In this document: piece after piece, positions 1-9,049 of the stretch
How positions within the stretch are numbered: position 1 is the first letter of the stretch
How the letters are laid out: each line of letters opens with the position of its first letter
NCBI GenBank assembly: GCA_011065045.1
Contig: JAAKFN010000004.1
Span: forward strand, 1 to 38,427
Reading direction: 5' to 3'
DNA: 38,427 nucleotides
DNA from: Candidatus Anoxychlamydiales bacterium
GTDB lineage: Bacteria; Chlamydiota; Chlamydiia; Chlamydiales; SM23-39
The notes under the pieces: generated by a model
Database searches by the model: none
Seen by the model: the letters and a program-made list of their open reading frames with translations, nothing else
What the model was told of the DNA's origin: nothing
Made by a program: the position numbers and the translations under genes

Positions 1-34
1 ACGAATTATTTAATAAAAATCAGAAGATAAAAAA

Positions 35-108
35 TGGACTGAGCAGGACTCGAACCTGCAACCGCCCGCTTAGAAGGCGGGTGCTCTATCCAATTGAGCT
101 ATCAATCC
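35..108 (-). tRNA. tRNA-Arg (anticodon UCU)
   Basis: Reverse complement folds as a cloverleaf: acceptor GGATTGA/TCAGTCC, anticodon stem CCCGC/GCGGG with loop CTTCTAA (anticodon TCT), T arm GCAGG-TTCGAGT-CCTGC. Confidence 0.95.
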
Positions 109-240
109 ATTGAAATCCATATTAATTAGTTGAAGCAGTATTTTTCAAGGATCATATATAGTTTTTTCGCTATATCTAAAAGTTTTTGCTTCGTATACTT
201 AAGTTTGATAAAATAATAACAAAAACCCAAATTAAAGTTC

Positions 241-930
241 ATGAAAATTTTTGCTAGTATCATTGGAATATCAGGAAAGATGGGAAGGGAGATAAAAAAA
301 AACGCTCTAAATAGCTCAATTGATATTATTGGAGGAGTTGGAAGAAAAGATTTTCAAAACTTAAAAAAACTTTTGAAAAAGTCAAAAGTAGCTATTGATT
401 TTTCTATTCCAAGCACTTTAGATGAGATTTTAAATATTGCTATAAAAACAACAACACCTCTCGTTTTAGGAACAACAGGTTACAGCGAGGATGCTTTTAA
501 AAAAATATCAAATGCCAGTAAAAAAATACCAATTTTTTATAGCTCAAATTTTTCTATAGGAATAGCTTTAATTAGAGAGTTTTCAAAATTAGCATCTAAG
601 ATGCTAAAAAATAGTGATATTGATATTCTAGAAAAACATCATATCTCAAAAAAAGATTCTCCATCTGGCACAGCATTAACTCTAGCTGATGATATAAAAA
701 AAACGATAAATAAAGATGTGAATATTCATTCAATTAGAGCTGCAAATATTATTGGAGAGCACTCAATTTTTTTTACAAATGAAAATGAATCTATTGAGAT
801 AAAACACTCAGCGCATCTAAGATCAGTTTTTGCAAATGGTGCTATTCAAGCTGCAAAATTTATATATAATAAAAAACCTGGGCTATATTCTATGAAAGAT
901 CTAATAGGAGAAAATTATGTCAGAAATTAA
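241..930 (+). CDS. dapB: 4-hydroxy-tetrahydrodipicolinate reductase
   Basis: N-terminal IIGISGKMGREI nucleotide-binding motif, LVLGTTGY, EKHHISKKDSPSGTAL signature typical of DapB. Confidence 0.92.
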   Translation: MKIFASIIGISGKMGREIKKNALNSSIDIIGGVGRKDFQNLKKLLKKSKVAIDFSIPSTLDEILNIAIKTTTPLVLGTTGYSEDAFKKISNASKKIPIFYSSNFSIGIALIREFSKLASKMLKNSDIDILEKHHISKKDSPSGTALTLADDIKKTINKDVNIHSIRAANIIGEHSIFFTNENESIEIKHSAHLRSVFANGAIQAAKFIYNKKPGLYSMKDLIGENYVRN

Positions 931-1747
931 AATAAATGATAATTTGACAATTGGAGAAGAAAAGCTAACTTTTATATGTGGCCCTTGCGTGATTGAGAGT
1001 TTAGATCATACTCTTTATACTGCAGAAAGGCTAAAAGAGATTTTTTCTAAATTTGATTTTAATTTTATTTTTAAAGCTAGCTTTGATAAAGCTAATAGAT
1101 CCTCTATTGATTCATTTAGAGGTCCTGGTTTAGAGAAAGGACTTGAAATTTTACAAAAAATAAAAGATGAACTTGACCTTTCAGTTACAAGCGATATTCA
1201 CCTGCCTTCTCAAGCAAATGAAGCAAAAGATGTTTTAGATATTATTCAGATTCCAGCATTTTTATGTAGACAAACAGATCTCTTAGTCGCAGCTGCTAAA
1301 ACAAAAAAACCTATAAATGTAAAAAAAGGGCAGTTCATGTCTCCTTTTGAGATGAAAAATGTTATCGATAAAATACTCTCTTCTGGCAATAAAAATATCA
1401 TCCTAACAGACAGAGGAACATTTTTTGGATATAATAATCTCGTCACTGATTTTAGATCTCTTTTAATAATGAAAAGTTTTGGATATCCCGTTTGTTTTGA
1501 TGCTTCTCACTCAACGCAATTACCTGGAGGAAATAAAACTACATCTGCTGGAGAATCAAAATTTATTCCATATCTTGCTAAAGCCTCTGTTGTAATGAAC
1601 ACCGATGTTATCTTTATTGAATGTCACCCAAATCCTAAAAAAGCTCTAAGTGATAGTGCTACAGTTATGGCTTTAGATATTTTAGAAAATCTACTCCGAG
1701 ATATTGAAAAAATAAAAAATGCCCTATCAGAATGCGCATTATGTTAA
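917..1747 (+). CDS. kdsA: 3-deoxy-8-phosphooctulonate synthase (KDO-8-P synthase)
   Basis: FICGPCVIES, FKASFDKANRSS, SDIHLPSQ, DRGTFFGYNNLVTDFRSL, FDASHSTQLPGG motifs; SD AGGAG upstream; overlaps dapB by 14 bp. Confidence 0.97.
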   Translation: MSEIKINDNLTIGEEKLTFICGPCVIESLDHTLYTAERLKEIFSKFDFNFIFKASFDKANRSSIDSFRGPGLEKGLEILQKIKDELDLSVTSDIHLPSQANEAKDVLDIIQIPAFLCRQTDLLVAAAKTKKPINVKKGQFMSPFEMKNVIDKILSSGNKNIILTDRGTFFGYNNLVTDFRSLLIMKSFGYPVCFDASHSTQLPGGNKTTSAGESKFIPYLAKASVVMNTDVIFIECHPNPKKALSDSATVMALDILENLLRDIEKIKNALSECALC

Positions 1748-2334
1748 AAAAAACTTTTATTTTTTCTCTTCTGGGCCTCGTTATATTTATAACTCTATTT
1801 TTATTAAATTTTTTATTTATCAATGAAAAAGATATTGTAGCCTATAACAACTTAGAGCAAAAAAATTTAGAATATGATGCCACAAAAGCATATCAAAAAA
1901 GAGAAAACGTTCAAAAGGATCTCTATATTGTTGATAAAAATACAAGAAAACACTATCAGATATCATCAAAGCTATCAGAGATATTTTTAGACCGTAAACA
2001 TCAAAAATATCAACTAATCGAAAATCTAAACTCAATTACTCTAATATGTTTTGAAGATATTTTAGATCCTCAAGTGATGCAGCAAATAAAATATATAACA
2101 GCAAAAAGTGGTAGTTATATTTTTCCATCTCATAAATTTAATCTATTCGATGTAAACTTATCATTTATCAATACACTTAACTTCACCCACACTAATTTAG
2201 ATCAAACACTCTTTAGTAGAGCCTACTTTCAAGGAAAAGCAAAGGAACTCACTTTTTCTGTACATAAGAAAAAACCTGAAATTAAAGCTATCTCATTTGA
2301 AGGTTCTTTTAATCCCAAAAAGAGCGTAAAATGA
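1732..2334 (+). CDS. LptC-like LPS-transport hypothetical protein (single N-terminal TM)
   Basis: N-terminal hydrophobic anchor; position between kdsA and OstA/LptB-like genes; overlaps both neighbours. Confidence 0.5.
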   Translation: MRIMLKKTFIFSLLGLVIFITLFLLNFLFINEKDIVAYNNLEQKNLEYDATKAYQKRENVQKDLYIVDKNTRKHYQISSKLSEIFLDRKHQKYQLIENLNSITLICFEDILDPQVMQQIKYITAKSGSYIFPSHKFNLFDVNLSFINTLNFTHTNLDQTLFSRAYFQGKAKELTFSVHKKKPEIKAISFEGSFNPKKSVK

Positions 2335-3686
2335 GAAAAATAATATTTTTACTTATTATTCCTTTTTTATTATTTGCTCAAGATGAGAGTTATAAAATCT
2401 CAGCTGATATTTTAAATTTTGAAAAAAATAATCTACACTTTGATAATGGATTTTATCTAGAGCATAGCTTTGGAAAAATCTTTGCAAATAGCGCTAGATT
2501 TTCTAACTTAAAAAAAGCAAATAGATTAGTTGATTTTAGTTTAAAAAATGGAGTTAAATTAATCACAAATGCAAATGGCACACTAATTAGTGAAAATGCT
2601 GATTTCGATTCATTTAGCTCCCAAATTAGATTCTACTCAAAAGATTTTGTAACGTATGTAGATAAAATCAAAAGTAGAGATCTAAAAATCATATCAAACG
2701 AAGTGAAATGTCTTTTAGACACCAAAAACGCTATGAAAAAACTAAACATTGAAGATATTTACTCAATATCTTTTTTAGATAAAGTCACTCTATCACTTGA
2801 TAATCAAGTAAACATTTATTGCCAAGAAGCGCTTTTTGAAAAAAAAGAAAATGAATCAAAAGTTTTTTTATATCCAAAAGATAATGACTTTTGTCGTTTT
2901 ACATATGAAAATAGTGAGATCTTTGCAGAAAAAGCTACTTTAGATGTTGATAATTTAGATTTAGAGCTTGAAAATACTAGAGGTCAAATAAATAATCTTC
3001 TAAAAAACAAATCTATTTCTTTTGTAGCGAGTAGACTCAATTGGCATAATTTTGAAAACTCCTTTTCTTTAAATGATAATGTTAAAGTTATAGATCCAGA
3101 AGTTGGTGAAATTTTATCAAATCAAATTGAACTCTTAAAAAACATAGATCAAAAATCTATTAGAAAAATTATTTCTAGAAATAATACAACTATCAATTTC
3201 TTTTCAAAAAACAAATCTTATCTTTTTACTCAGGGAATAATAGAGTTAGATCATGAAAAAAAGAAAATCTCAGCTTTTAGTTTGAAAAATCAAGATCACT
3301 ATTTAGTATACGTTGATGAAAACGTCTCAATCTCCGCTAAAAAAGCTACACTTTTATATGATGAAAATGACAACATTAAAAATATTGTTTTAGAAAATAG
3401 CGTTAGATTTAAATACACAGAAGACAAAAATTTTATCGGCTATGGGCTAGCTGATAAAATTGAGTATCTCCCCCTAGAGACCAAAGTTTTACTCAGCTCA
3501 GATAAAGATAAAAAAGTACTATTTTGGCAAGAAGATAAATCCCTTAAACTTAGCGCTAATGAAATCCATATAAACCCTAAAGAAAAAAATGACATTAAAG
3601 GTCTTGGAGATGTAAGATTTACATTTAACTTAGAAGAACAAAATTTAATCCACGACATTTTTTCAAAGTATACAAATTATGAATAG
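2331..3686 (+). CDS. OstA/LptA-like periplasmic protein
   Basis: Signal peptide (MRKIIFLLIIPFLLFAQ), repeated beta-strand-like segments (SADILNFEKNNLHFDNGF, SANEIHINPKE...IKGLGDVRF), directly before lptB. Confidence 0.55.
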   Translation: MRKIIFLLIIPFLLFAQDESYKISADILNFEKNNLHFDNGFYLEHSFGKIFANSARFSNLKKANRLVDFSLKNGVKLITNANGTLISENADFDSFSSQIRFYSKDFVTYVDKIKSRDLKIISNEVKCLLDTKNAMKKLNIEDIYSISFLDKVTLSLDNQVNIYCQEALFEKKENESKVFLYPKDNDFCRFTYENSEIFAEKATLDVDNLDLELENTRGQINNLLKNKSISFVASRLNWHNFENSFSLNDNVKVIDPEVGEILSNQIELLKNIDQKSIRKIISRNNTTINFFSKNKSYLFTQGIIELDHEKKKISAFSLKNQDHYLVYVDENVSISAKKATLLYDENDNIKNIVLENSVRFKYTEDKNFIGYGLADKIEYLPLETKVLLSSDKDKKVLFWQEDKSLKLSANEIHINPKEKNDIKGLGDVRFTFNLEEQNLIHDIFSKYTNYE

Positions 3687-4413
3687 AAAAAAAACTCTTT
3701 TAAAAGTTGAAAACCTATATAAATCATACAACTCTAAACCTGTTGTAAATGGTTTATCATTTGAAGTTAAAGAAAAAGAAGTAATTGGCCTTTTAGGTCC
3801 AAACGGAGCTGGCAAAACCACAGCTTTTTATATGGCAATAGGCCTCATTAAAGCAGACAGTGGAAAAGTTTTTTTTAAAGATAAAGATATCTCAAATCTA
3901 TCTATTCATAAAAGAGCAAGGCTCGGTATGGGATATTTAGCGCAAGAACCCTCTGTTTTTCGTGAATTAACTGTTGAAGAGAATATCTTATGTATTTTAG
4001 AAACTTTAAATCTTTCAAAAGCAGAAAAACAAAAAAGACTTAAAGATCTTTTAGAAGAATTGCATTTAACTCATTTAAAAAAGAAAAAAGCAATAACGCT
4101 CTCCGGTGGCGAGAGAAGAAGACTAGAAATTACAAGATCCTTAGTTAGAGAACCATCTTTGCTTCTTTTAGATGAGCCTTTTGCAAATATAGATCCACTC
4201 GCTATTGCTGACGTAAAAAAGCTAATTAAAATCTTAAAGAAAAAATCTATAGGTATTTTAATTACAGATCACAATGCTAGAGAGATTTTTTCTATAGTAG
4301 ATAGAAGCTATATCATGCAAGATGGGAAGGTTATGCTATCTGGAACAGTTAATGAACTGGTAAAAAATGAAGATGCTAGAAAATATTATCTCGGTGAAGA
4401 TTTTTCTTTATGA
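3679..4413 (+). CDS. lptB: LPS export ABC transporter ATP-binding protein
   Basis: Walker A GPNGAGKTT, signature LSGGERRRLEITRSLV, Walker B LLLLDEPFANIDP; YhbG/LptB-like. Confidence 0.92.
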   Translation: MNRKKTLLKVENLYKSYNSKPVVNGLSFEVKEKEVIGLLGPNGAGKTTAFYMAIGLIKADSGKVFFKDKDISNLSIHKRARLGMGYLAQEPSVFRELTVEENILCILETLNLSKAEKQKRLKDLLEELHLTHLKKKKAITLSGGERRRLEITRSLVREPSLLLLDEPFANIDPLAIADVKKLIKILKKKSIGILITDHNAREIFSIVDRSYIMQDGKVMLSGTVNELVKNEDARKYYLGEDFSL

Positions 4414-5580
4414 TTATTCTTGGCCTTTTAATACCTTGCTCCAATGCATAGCTAAAACATTTCTATATAAAAAGATATCATCTCCACTTAATGATAAAAC
4501 ATATCCTTTTTCAATATCATGATCTTTCGAAAATAAATTGATAGAACGTGCCATATTTTTTGATAGCGTTTTTGTAAATTTTATTTCATATGGTATAGTT
4601 TTTGTTTTTTCAACAATCAAATCAATTTCAACTCCCGCCCCAGTTCTATAAAAATAACAATTTGTTTTTCCTACTTGATAAGATAATCTTTTTATAGTTT
4701 CCATAATGATCATATTTTCGAAAATAGCTCCTCTCTCAGATGCTTTTAATAATCTATTTGTATTATCAATCCCTAAGAGATAGCAAAGTAAACCAGTATC
4801 AACAAAATAAAGTTTTGGTGATTTAATCAGTCTTTTTTTTCGATTATTATGAAAAGGTCTTAATAAATAAATTATATAAGTAGATTCCAAAATAGAAAGC
4901 CAACTTTTGCAAGTCGGTTGTGAGATAGCGCACTCTTTTGAAATATTTGAAAGATTTAATATTTGCCCTGCTCTTGTAGCTAAAATATTAATAAAAGTTT
5001 GAAATTTAGATAAGTCTGATACAGCAGTGATATTTCTGACATCTCTTTCAATATAAGTTGCTAGATATGAACTAAACCAAAAAGACATATCTAATTTCAA
5101 ATTCACATAAAATTCAGGATAAAAACCTTTCAAATAAGATTGAAAAACTAATTTATCATCAAAAACATCTATATCTATCTCTTCAAAACTAAGTGGATAT
5201 AAATTAAATATCGCAACCCTTCCAGCTAAGCTCTCTGTAACTCCTTGCATTACTTGAAAAATTTGAGAGCCTGTTAAAACATATCTACCATAATCTCGTC
5301 TGTTTGCATCTACATCCATTTTTATGTATGATAAAATCTCAGGAGCATACTGAATCTCATCTATAATCACAGGCGGTGGATTTGTTAAAAGAAATAACTT
5401 TGGATCTTCAATCGCCATTTGCCGAGCTTTTGGATCATCAAAAGAAACATATCTATAATTTTTTAAAAGATTTTTAAGCATGGTAGATTTACCAGCTTGC
5501 CTAGCTCCAGTAATTAGGCAGACAGGAAATTGCTCTAGAGCCATTGAAACTAATTTTTCTAATTTTCTTTTTATATACAT
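4414..5580 (-). CDS. AAA+ ATPase with C-terminal DUF4143
   Basis: Walker A GARQAGKSTML, Walker B VIIDEIQ, LTGSQ sensor, C-terminal KSPKLYFVDTGLLCYLL...EIDLIVE typical of the AAA_14/DUF4143 family. Confidence 0.9.
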   Translation of the reverse strand: MYIKRKLEKLVSMALEQFPVCLITGARQAGKSTMLKNLLKNYRYVSFDDPKARQMAIEDPKLFLLTNPPPVIIDEIQYAPEILSYIKMDVDANRRDYGRYVLTGSQIFQVMQGVTESLAGRVAIFNLYPLSFEEIDIDVFDDKLVFQSYLKGFYPEFYVNLKLDMSFWFSSYLATYIERDVRNITAVSDLSKFQTFINILATRAGQILNLSNISKECAISQPTCKSWLSILESTYIIYLLRPFHNNRKKRLIKSPKLYFVDTGLLCYLLGIDNTNRLLKASERGAIFENMIIMETIKRLSYQVGKTNCYFYRTGAGVEIDLIVEKTKTIPYEIKFTKTLSKNMARSINLFSKDHDIEKGYVLSLSGDDIFLYRNVLAMHWSKVLKGQE

Positions 5581-5634
5581 AAAACTTCTCTTTTAACTCT
5601 ATGATAATCAATTATCTAAATTCATTTCAAGTAA

Positions 5635-5655
5635 ATTCAAAATGCAATTTTGAAT
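5635..5655. promoter_or_regulatory. Operator-like palindrome ATTCAAAAT-GCA-ATTTTGAAT upstream of the DUF4143 ATPase
   Basis: Perfect 9-bp inverted repeat, 3-nt spacer, ~55 bp upstream of the minus-strand start codon. Confidence 0.35.
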
Positions 5656-5781
5656 ATGCACGAAATGATGCTAAACAACTGATAATCAATAACTAAAAGA
5701 AGTGTTTTTTAATAAATTTAGGTTTTATAGGTTAAAACTATGAAAAAATTATCTATTAGATGAAACCATAATAGTAAATCA

Positions 5782-6837
5782 TTAATCATTTAAATCTATA
5801 TCTTTCACCGATATAGAAGTTAGACATTCGCTAACTTTACTCCCCCCACAACCGTCCAAAGAACATGGCCTACAAGAAAAATTAGATTTTATAATCTTAG
5901 CATTTTCATTTTGCCATGGACCAAAACCTATCTCACACGTAGGTCCAAAAAATGCTCTAACATTAGATTTTAAAGCACTAGATAAATGAAAAGAAAAAGA
6001 GTCTACACAATAAAATTTTTTAGAAAAGAGTATTAAAGCAGCTAGTTCTTCGATATTTACTTTTCCAGCTAAGTTCAAGATAGGCAGGTCATTGATGATC
6101 TTTTTAACCATGTCGATTTCATAATCTTGTTTTCCTGAGACGACAATTATTTTTTCATTTTTTTCATGTAAAAGCTTAGCTAGCTGATCAAACTTATCAA
6201 AACATTTAAATCGCCACCTAGTTGATGGGTGAATCAAAATATAATTATTTGTAGAAATGTTGTTTTCATCTAAGATTTTTTGGATTTTTTCTTTAGCTAG
6301 ATCTGATACATTGAAATGAAGTTTTTTATCCTCCTCTTTAGGAAAAATTCCAATTCTTCTGAGTGCATCTAAATTTTTTTCAACTATATGTCTTTTGGTT
6401 TTTGGATTTTTTACAATATGCGAAAATATCTTCTTTTTTTTAAAAAATCCTTTTTTCTCAGGATCAATTCCAACTCTATATTTAGCTTTTGAAAAATAAG
6501 CTGCAATAGCTCCTCTGTCCCCTTCTGTAAGATTTATTACAAGATCATATTTTCTCTTTTTAATATTTCTTAGAATTTTCAACTCTTTTATTAATCTTTT
6601 AAAAAAACCAAGCTTTTTTATAGCTCTATCGTATGTTAAAATCTCATCGACATATGGATTGTTTTTTAAAATATCTTTTGAATCTTCATATATAAAAGCA
6701 TCTACCTTTACATCTTTAGAAATATTTTTTAGGTTATAAAAAACAGGAGTTGTGAGTAGAACATCTCCTAAATGTCTAAGTTTTATAACTAAAATTTTTT
6801 TTACATCCTTAAAGTCGATATAATTGGTATAATTCAT
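5782..6837 (-). CDS. Glycosyltransferase family 9 (LPS heptosyltransferase-like, RfaQ/WaaQ type)
   Basis: N-terminal ILVIKLRHLGDVLLTTPVFYNLK; IHPSTRWRFKCFD motif; FCVDSFSFHLSSAL...FFGPT as in GT9 heptosyltransferases. Confidence 0.88.
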   Translation of the reverse strand: MNYTNYIDFKDVKKILVIKLRHLGDVLLTTPVFYNLKNISKDVKVDAFIYEDSKDILKNNPYVDEILTYDRAIKKLGFFKRLIKELKILRNIKKRKYDLVINLTEGDRGAIAAYFSKAKYRVGIDPEKKGFFKKKKIFSHIVKNPKTKRHIVEKNLDALRRIGIFPKEEDKKLHFNVSDLAKEKIQKILDENNISTNNYILIHPSTRWRFKCFDKFDQLAKLLHEKNEKIIVVSGKQDYEIDMVKKIINDLPILNLAGKVNIEELAALILFSKKFYCVDSFSFHLSSALKSNVRAFFGPTCEIGFGPWQNENAKIIKSNFSCRPCSLDGCGGSKVSECLTSISVKDIDLND

Positions 6838-6909
6838 AGATAATAAATGCCCTTTTTTATATAATTTCTAATTTACAAATATTTTAAATATATTAATACG
6901 GAGTAAGAT

Positions 6910-7329
6910 ATGGAGCAAACATTATCTATTATAAAACCAGATGCTGTAGAGAAAAATGTTATAGGAAAAATTTTTGATCACTTTGAAAAGAATAATTTAA
7001 AAATTATTGCAGCTAAAATGCTTCATCTTACAAAAGATCAAGCTCAAAAATTTTATTTAGTTCATAAAGAGAAACCTTTTTATAATGATCTAGTAGATTT
7101 TATGACATCAGGCCCTATTTTAGTATCGGTTCTCTATGGTGAAAATGCTGTGAAACAAAATAGAAATATTATGGGAGCTACAAATTTTGTAAATGCCAAA
7201 GAAGGTACTATTAGAAAAGAGTTTGCCACGTCGATTGAAAGAAATGCAGTTCATGGATCTGATAGTTTGGAAAATGCTAAAATAGAAATAGGATTTTTCT
7301 TTAAAGAAAATGAGATTTTTCCAAGATAA
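6910..7329 (+). CDS. ndk: Nucleoside diphosphate kinase
   Basis: [44 protein letters not shown] active-site motif. Confidence 0.97.
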   Translation: MEQTLSIIKPDAVEKNVIGKIFDHFEKNNLKIIAAKMLHLTKDQAQKFYLVHKEKPFYNDLVDFMTSGPILVSVLYGENAVKQNRNIMGATNFVNAKEGTIRKEFATSIERNAVHGSDSLENAKIEIGFFFKENEIFPR

Positions 7330-7368
7330 TAATTTTTAATTTAAATTTAAAAATAAAGGAGATTTTTT

Positions 7369-7923
7369 ATGACTGCAAGCGCCTGCATTAATAGATTTGA
7401 AGACAATGTTGTTGCTTTAGCAAGAGATGATACTAATGTTTACGATTATTATATTAAAGCAAATGGAGGCATCGTTAGATTAGATTCTGTAGAGTCCATA
7501 TTTGTTGAAACATTATCTGATTTAAATGATTGTTTTAATATAACTACACAAAGCAATAACTTATTAAATTTATTAAATAGGGTTAGATCGTTAAATGAAG
7601 ATGAATCAAATTATAATCTAGATCATAGAACTCGTCTGTGCGATTATGTATGGAACAAGTTCCAAAGAACTATAGATATAGAAAAGGATATACTGCAAAA
7701 AAAAGAATATGAAATAGCTCTTCAAAAAGCTCCAATTAGAGATTTATTAAATAGCGTTTTATCAAGAGAACCAACAGCCTTTGTTAGATTAGATTTTCAA
7801 GCTTTAATAGATAGAAACAATCGACTAAATACTGCAATTGAGGCTGAAATTGAGGCTTTTAGAAGGGGGATGTTAAGCAGAAGTAATGAGAGTTGTTCAG
7901 AAGCTGCAAGAAGATGGAAATAA
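7369..7923 (+). CDS. Hypothetical protein, alpha-helical, soluble
   Basis: Complete ORF with SD AAAGGAG; no recognised motif. Confidence 0.7.
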   Translation: MTASACINRFEDNVVALARDDTNVYDYYIKANGGIVRLDSVESIFVETLSDLNDCFNITTQSNNLLNLLNRVRSLNEDESNYNLDHRTRLCDYVWNKFQRTIDIEKDILQKKEYEIALQKAPIRDLLNSVLSREPTAFVRLDFQALIDRNNRLNTAIEAEIEAFRRGMLSRSNESCSEAARRWK

Positions 7924-7958
7924 GCAAAAAACTCTACATCGATACTTTTTTTGTAAAT

Positions 7959-8396
7959 TCAAACATCTAAAACAAAAGTTGCAGGGCCATCATTTATTAG
8001 AGAAACTTGCATTTTAGCGCCAAAGATTCCTGTAGGCACATTTTTAATATGCTCTTTTAACTTAGATATGAATTTTTCATAAAACTCATTTGCTTTCTTA
8101 GGCTCCATTGAATTTATAAAAGATGGTCTTCTCCCCTTTTTTGTATCAGCTAGAAGTGTAAATTGAGAGACCACTAAAATATCACCATCAATATCTTTTA
8201 TTGAGAGATTCATTTTATCGTTTTCATCTGAAAAAATTCTCATATTTATGAGCTTATCAACTAAATAATCGATTTGATTATCAGTGTCATCTTTATGACA
8301 TCCAAATAAAACTAATATGCCTTGATCTATTTGACCAACTATCTTTTGATCAACTTCAACTTTGGCCTCTTTCACCCTTTGGATAACGGCTCGCAT
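7959..8396 (-). CDS. dtd: D-aminoacyl-tRNA deacylase
   Basis: MRAVIQRVKEAKVEV, LVVSQFTLLADTKKGRRPSF, GIFGAKMQVSLINDGPATFVLD signature motifs. Confidence 0.97.
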   Translation of the reverse strand: MRAVIQRVKEAKVEVDQKIVGQIDQGILVLFGCHKDDTDNQIDYLVDKLINMRIFSDENDKMNLSIKDIDGDILVVSQFTLLADTKKGRRPSFINSMEPKKANEFYEKFISKLKEHIKNVPTGIFGAKMQVSLINDGPATFVLDV

Positions 8397-8565
8397 AACT
8401 TACTTTCTTTTGTTTTGATAGATTATTAAAAAAGTATTACACGATCTTTTTTTGAAATCCAGATTTAAGATTATAATCAATCTCTCAATTTCATCACTTA
8501 TTTTTATTTGGCTAAAAAGACCCAGAATTTTTCAAGCTATTTATTATCAGGACCTTATTTTTAAC

Positions 8566-8810
8566 TGATTATGTTCATAATCAACATTTCTATATTTTGG
8601 TGCAAAGTTTTTTACTTAAAATACTTTGCACCAAATTGATATTTTTCTAGTTTGGTGCAAAAAAAAGATGATTAGAAAAAGAAAAAATCTAAAATTTTCT
8701 ACTTTAAACACCCCAAATTTTTGAGATAATTCCTAAATACATCTCTTTTTACGACATTATCTCTCAAAAAAAACAGGATAATTCCGGAAAATACATCATT
8801 TTCCAGAATT
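8566..8810. repeat. Cluster of inverted and direct repeats in the dtd / phosphatase intergenic region
   Basis: TGATTATG-TT-CATAATCA (8566-8583); TTTGGTGCAAAGT/ACTTTGCACCAAA (8596-8608/8623-8635) plus third arm TTTGGTGCAAA (8651-8661); TTTTGAGATAAT/ATTATCTCTCAAAA (8719-8769); AATTCCGGAAAAT/ATTTTCCAGAATT (8780-8810). Confidence 0.7.
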
Positions 8811-9049
8811 AAGTCTAAAAACCCTGGAAATTCTCTTTTATTTTTCTAATGAGGCTAAAAATTAAGTAAATATTATAATTTTTAAAATATTATCTATTTC
8901 TTAATATATCCACTTAATTATAAAGCATTTAAAGAGATCCTCGCGAGCTAAGATCAAAAGGCATGTAAAAGAAATCCTTGATACTGTGCCTATTTAAAAA
9001 TAAGAGGATTTTTGCTATAATATTTGTAAAAAAAGAGGAGTTTAAGAAA

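Noticed and set aside
4414-5580. DUF4143 ATPase as a toxin-antitoxin or defence component
   Set aside because: No partner gene or defence-associated domain nearby; family is widespread with unknown role, so no defence claim made.
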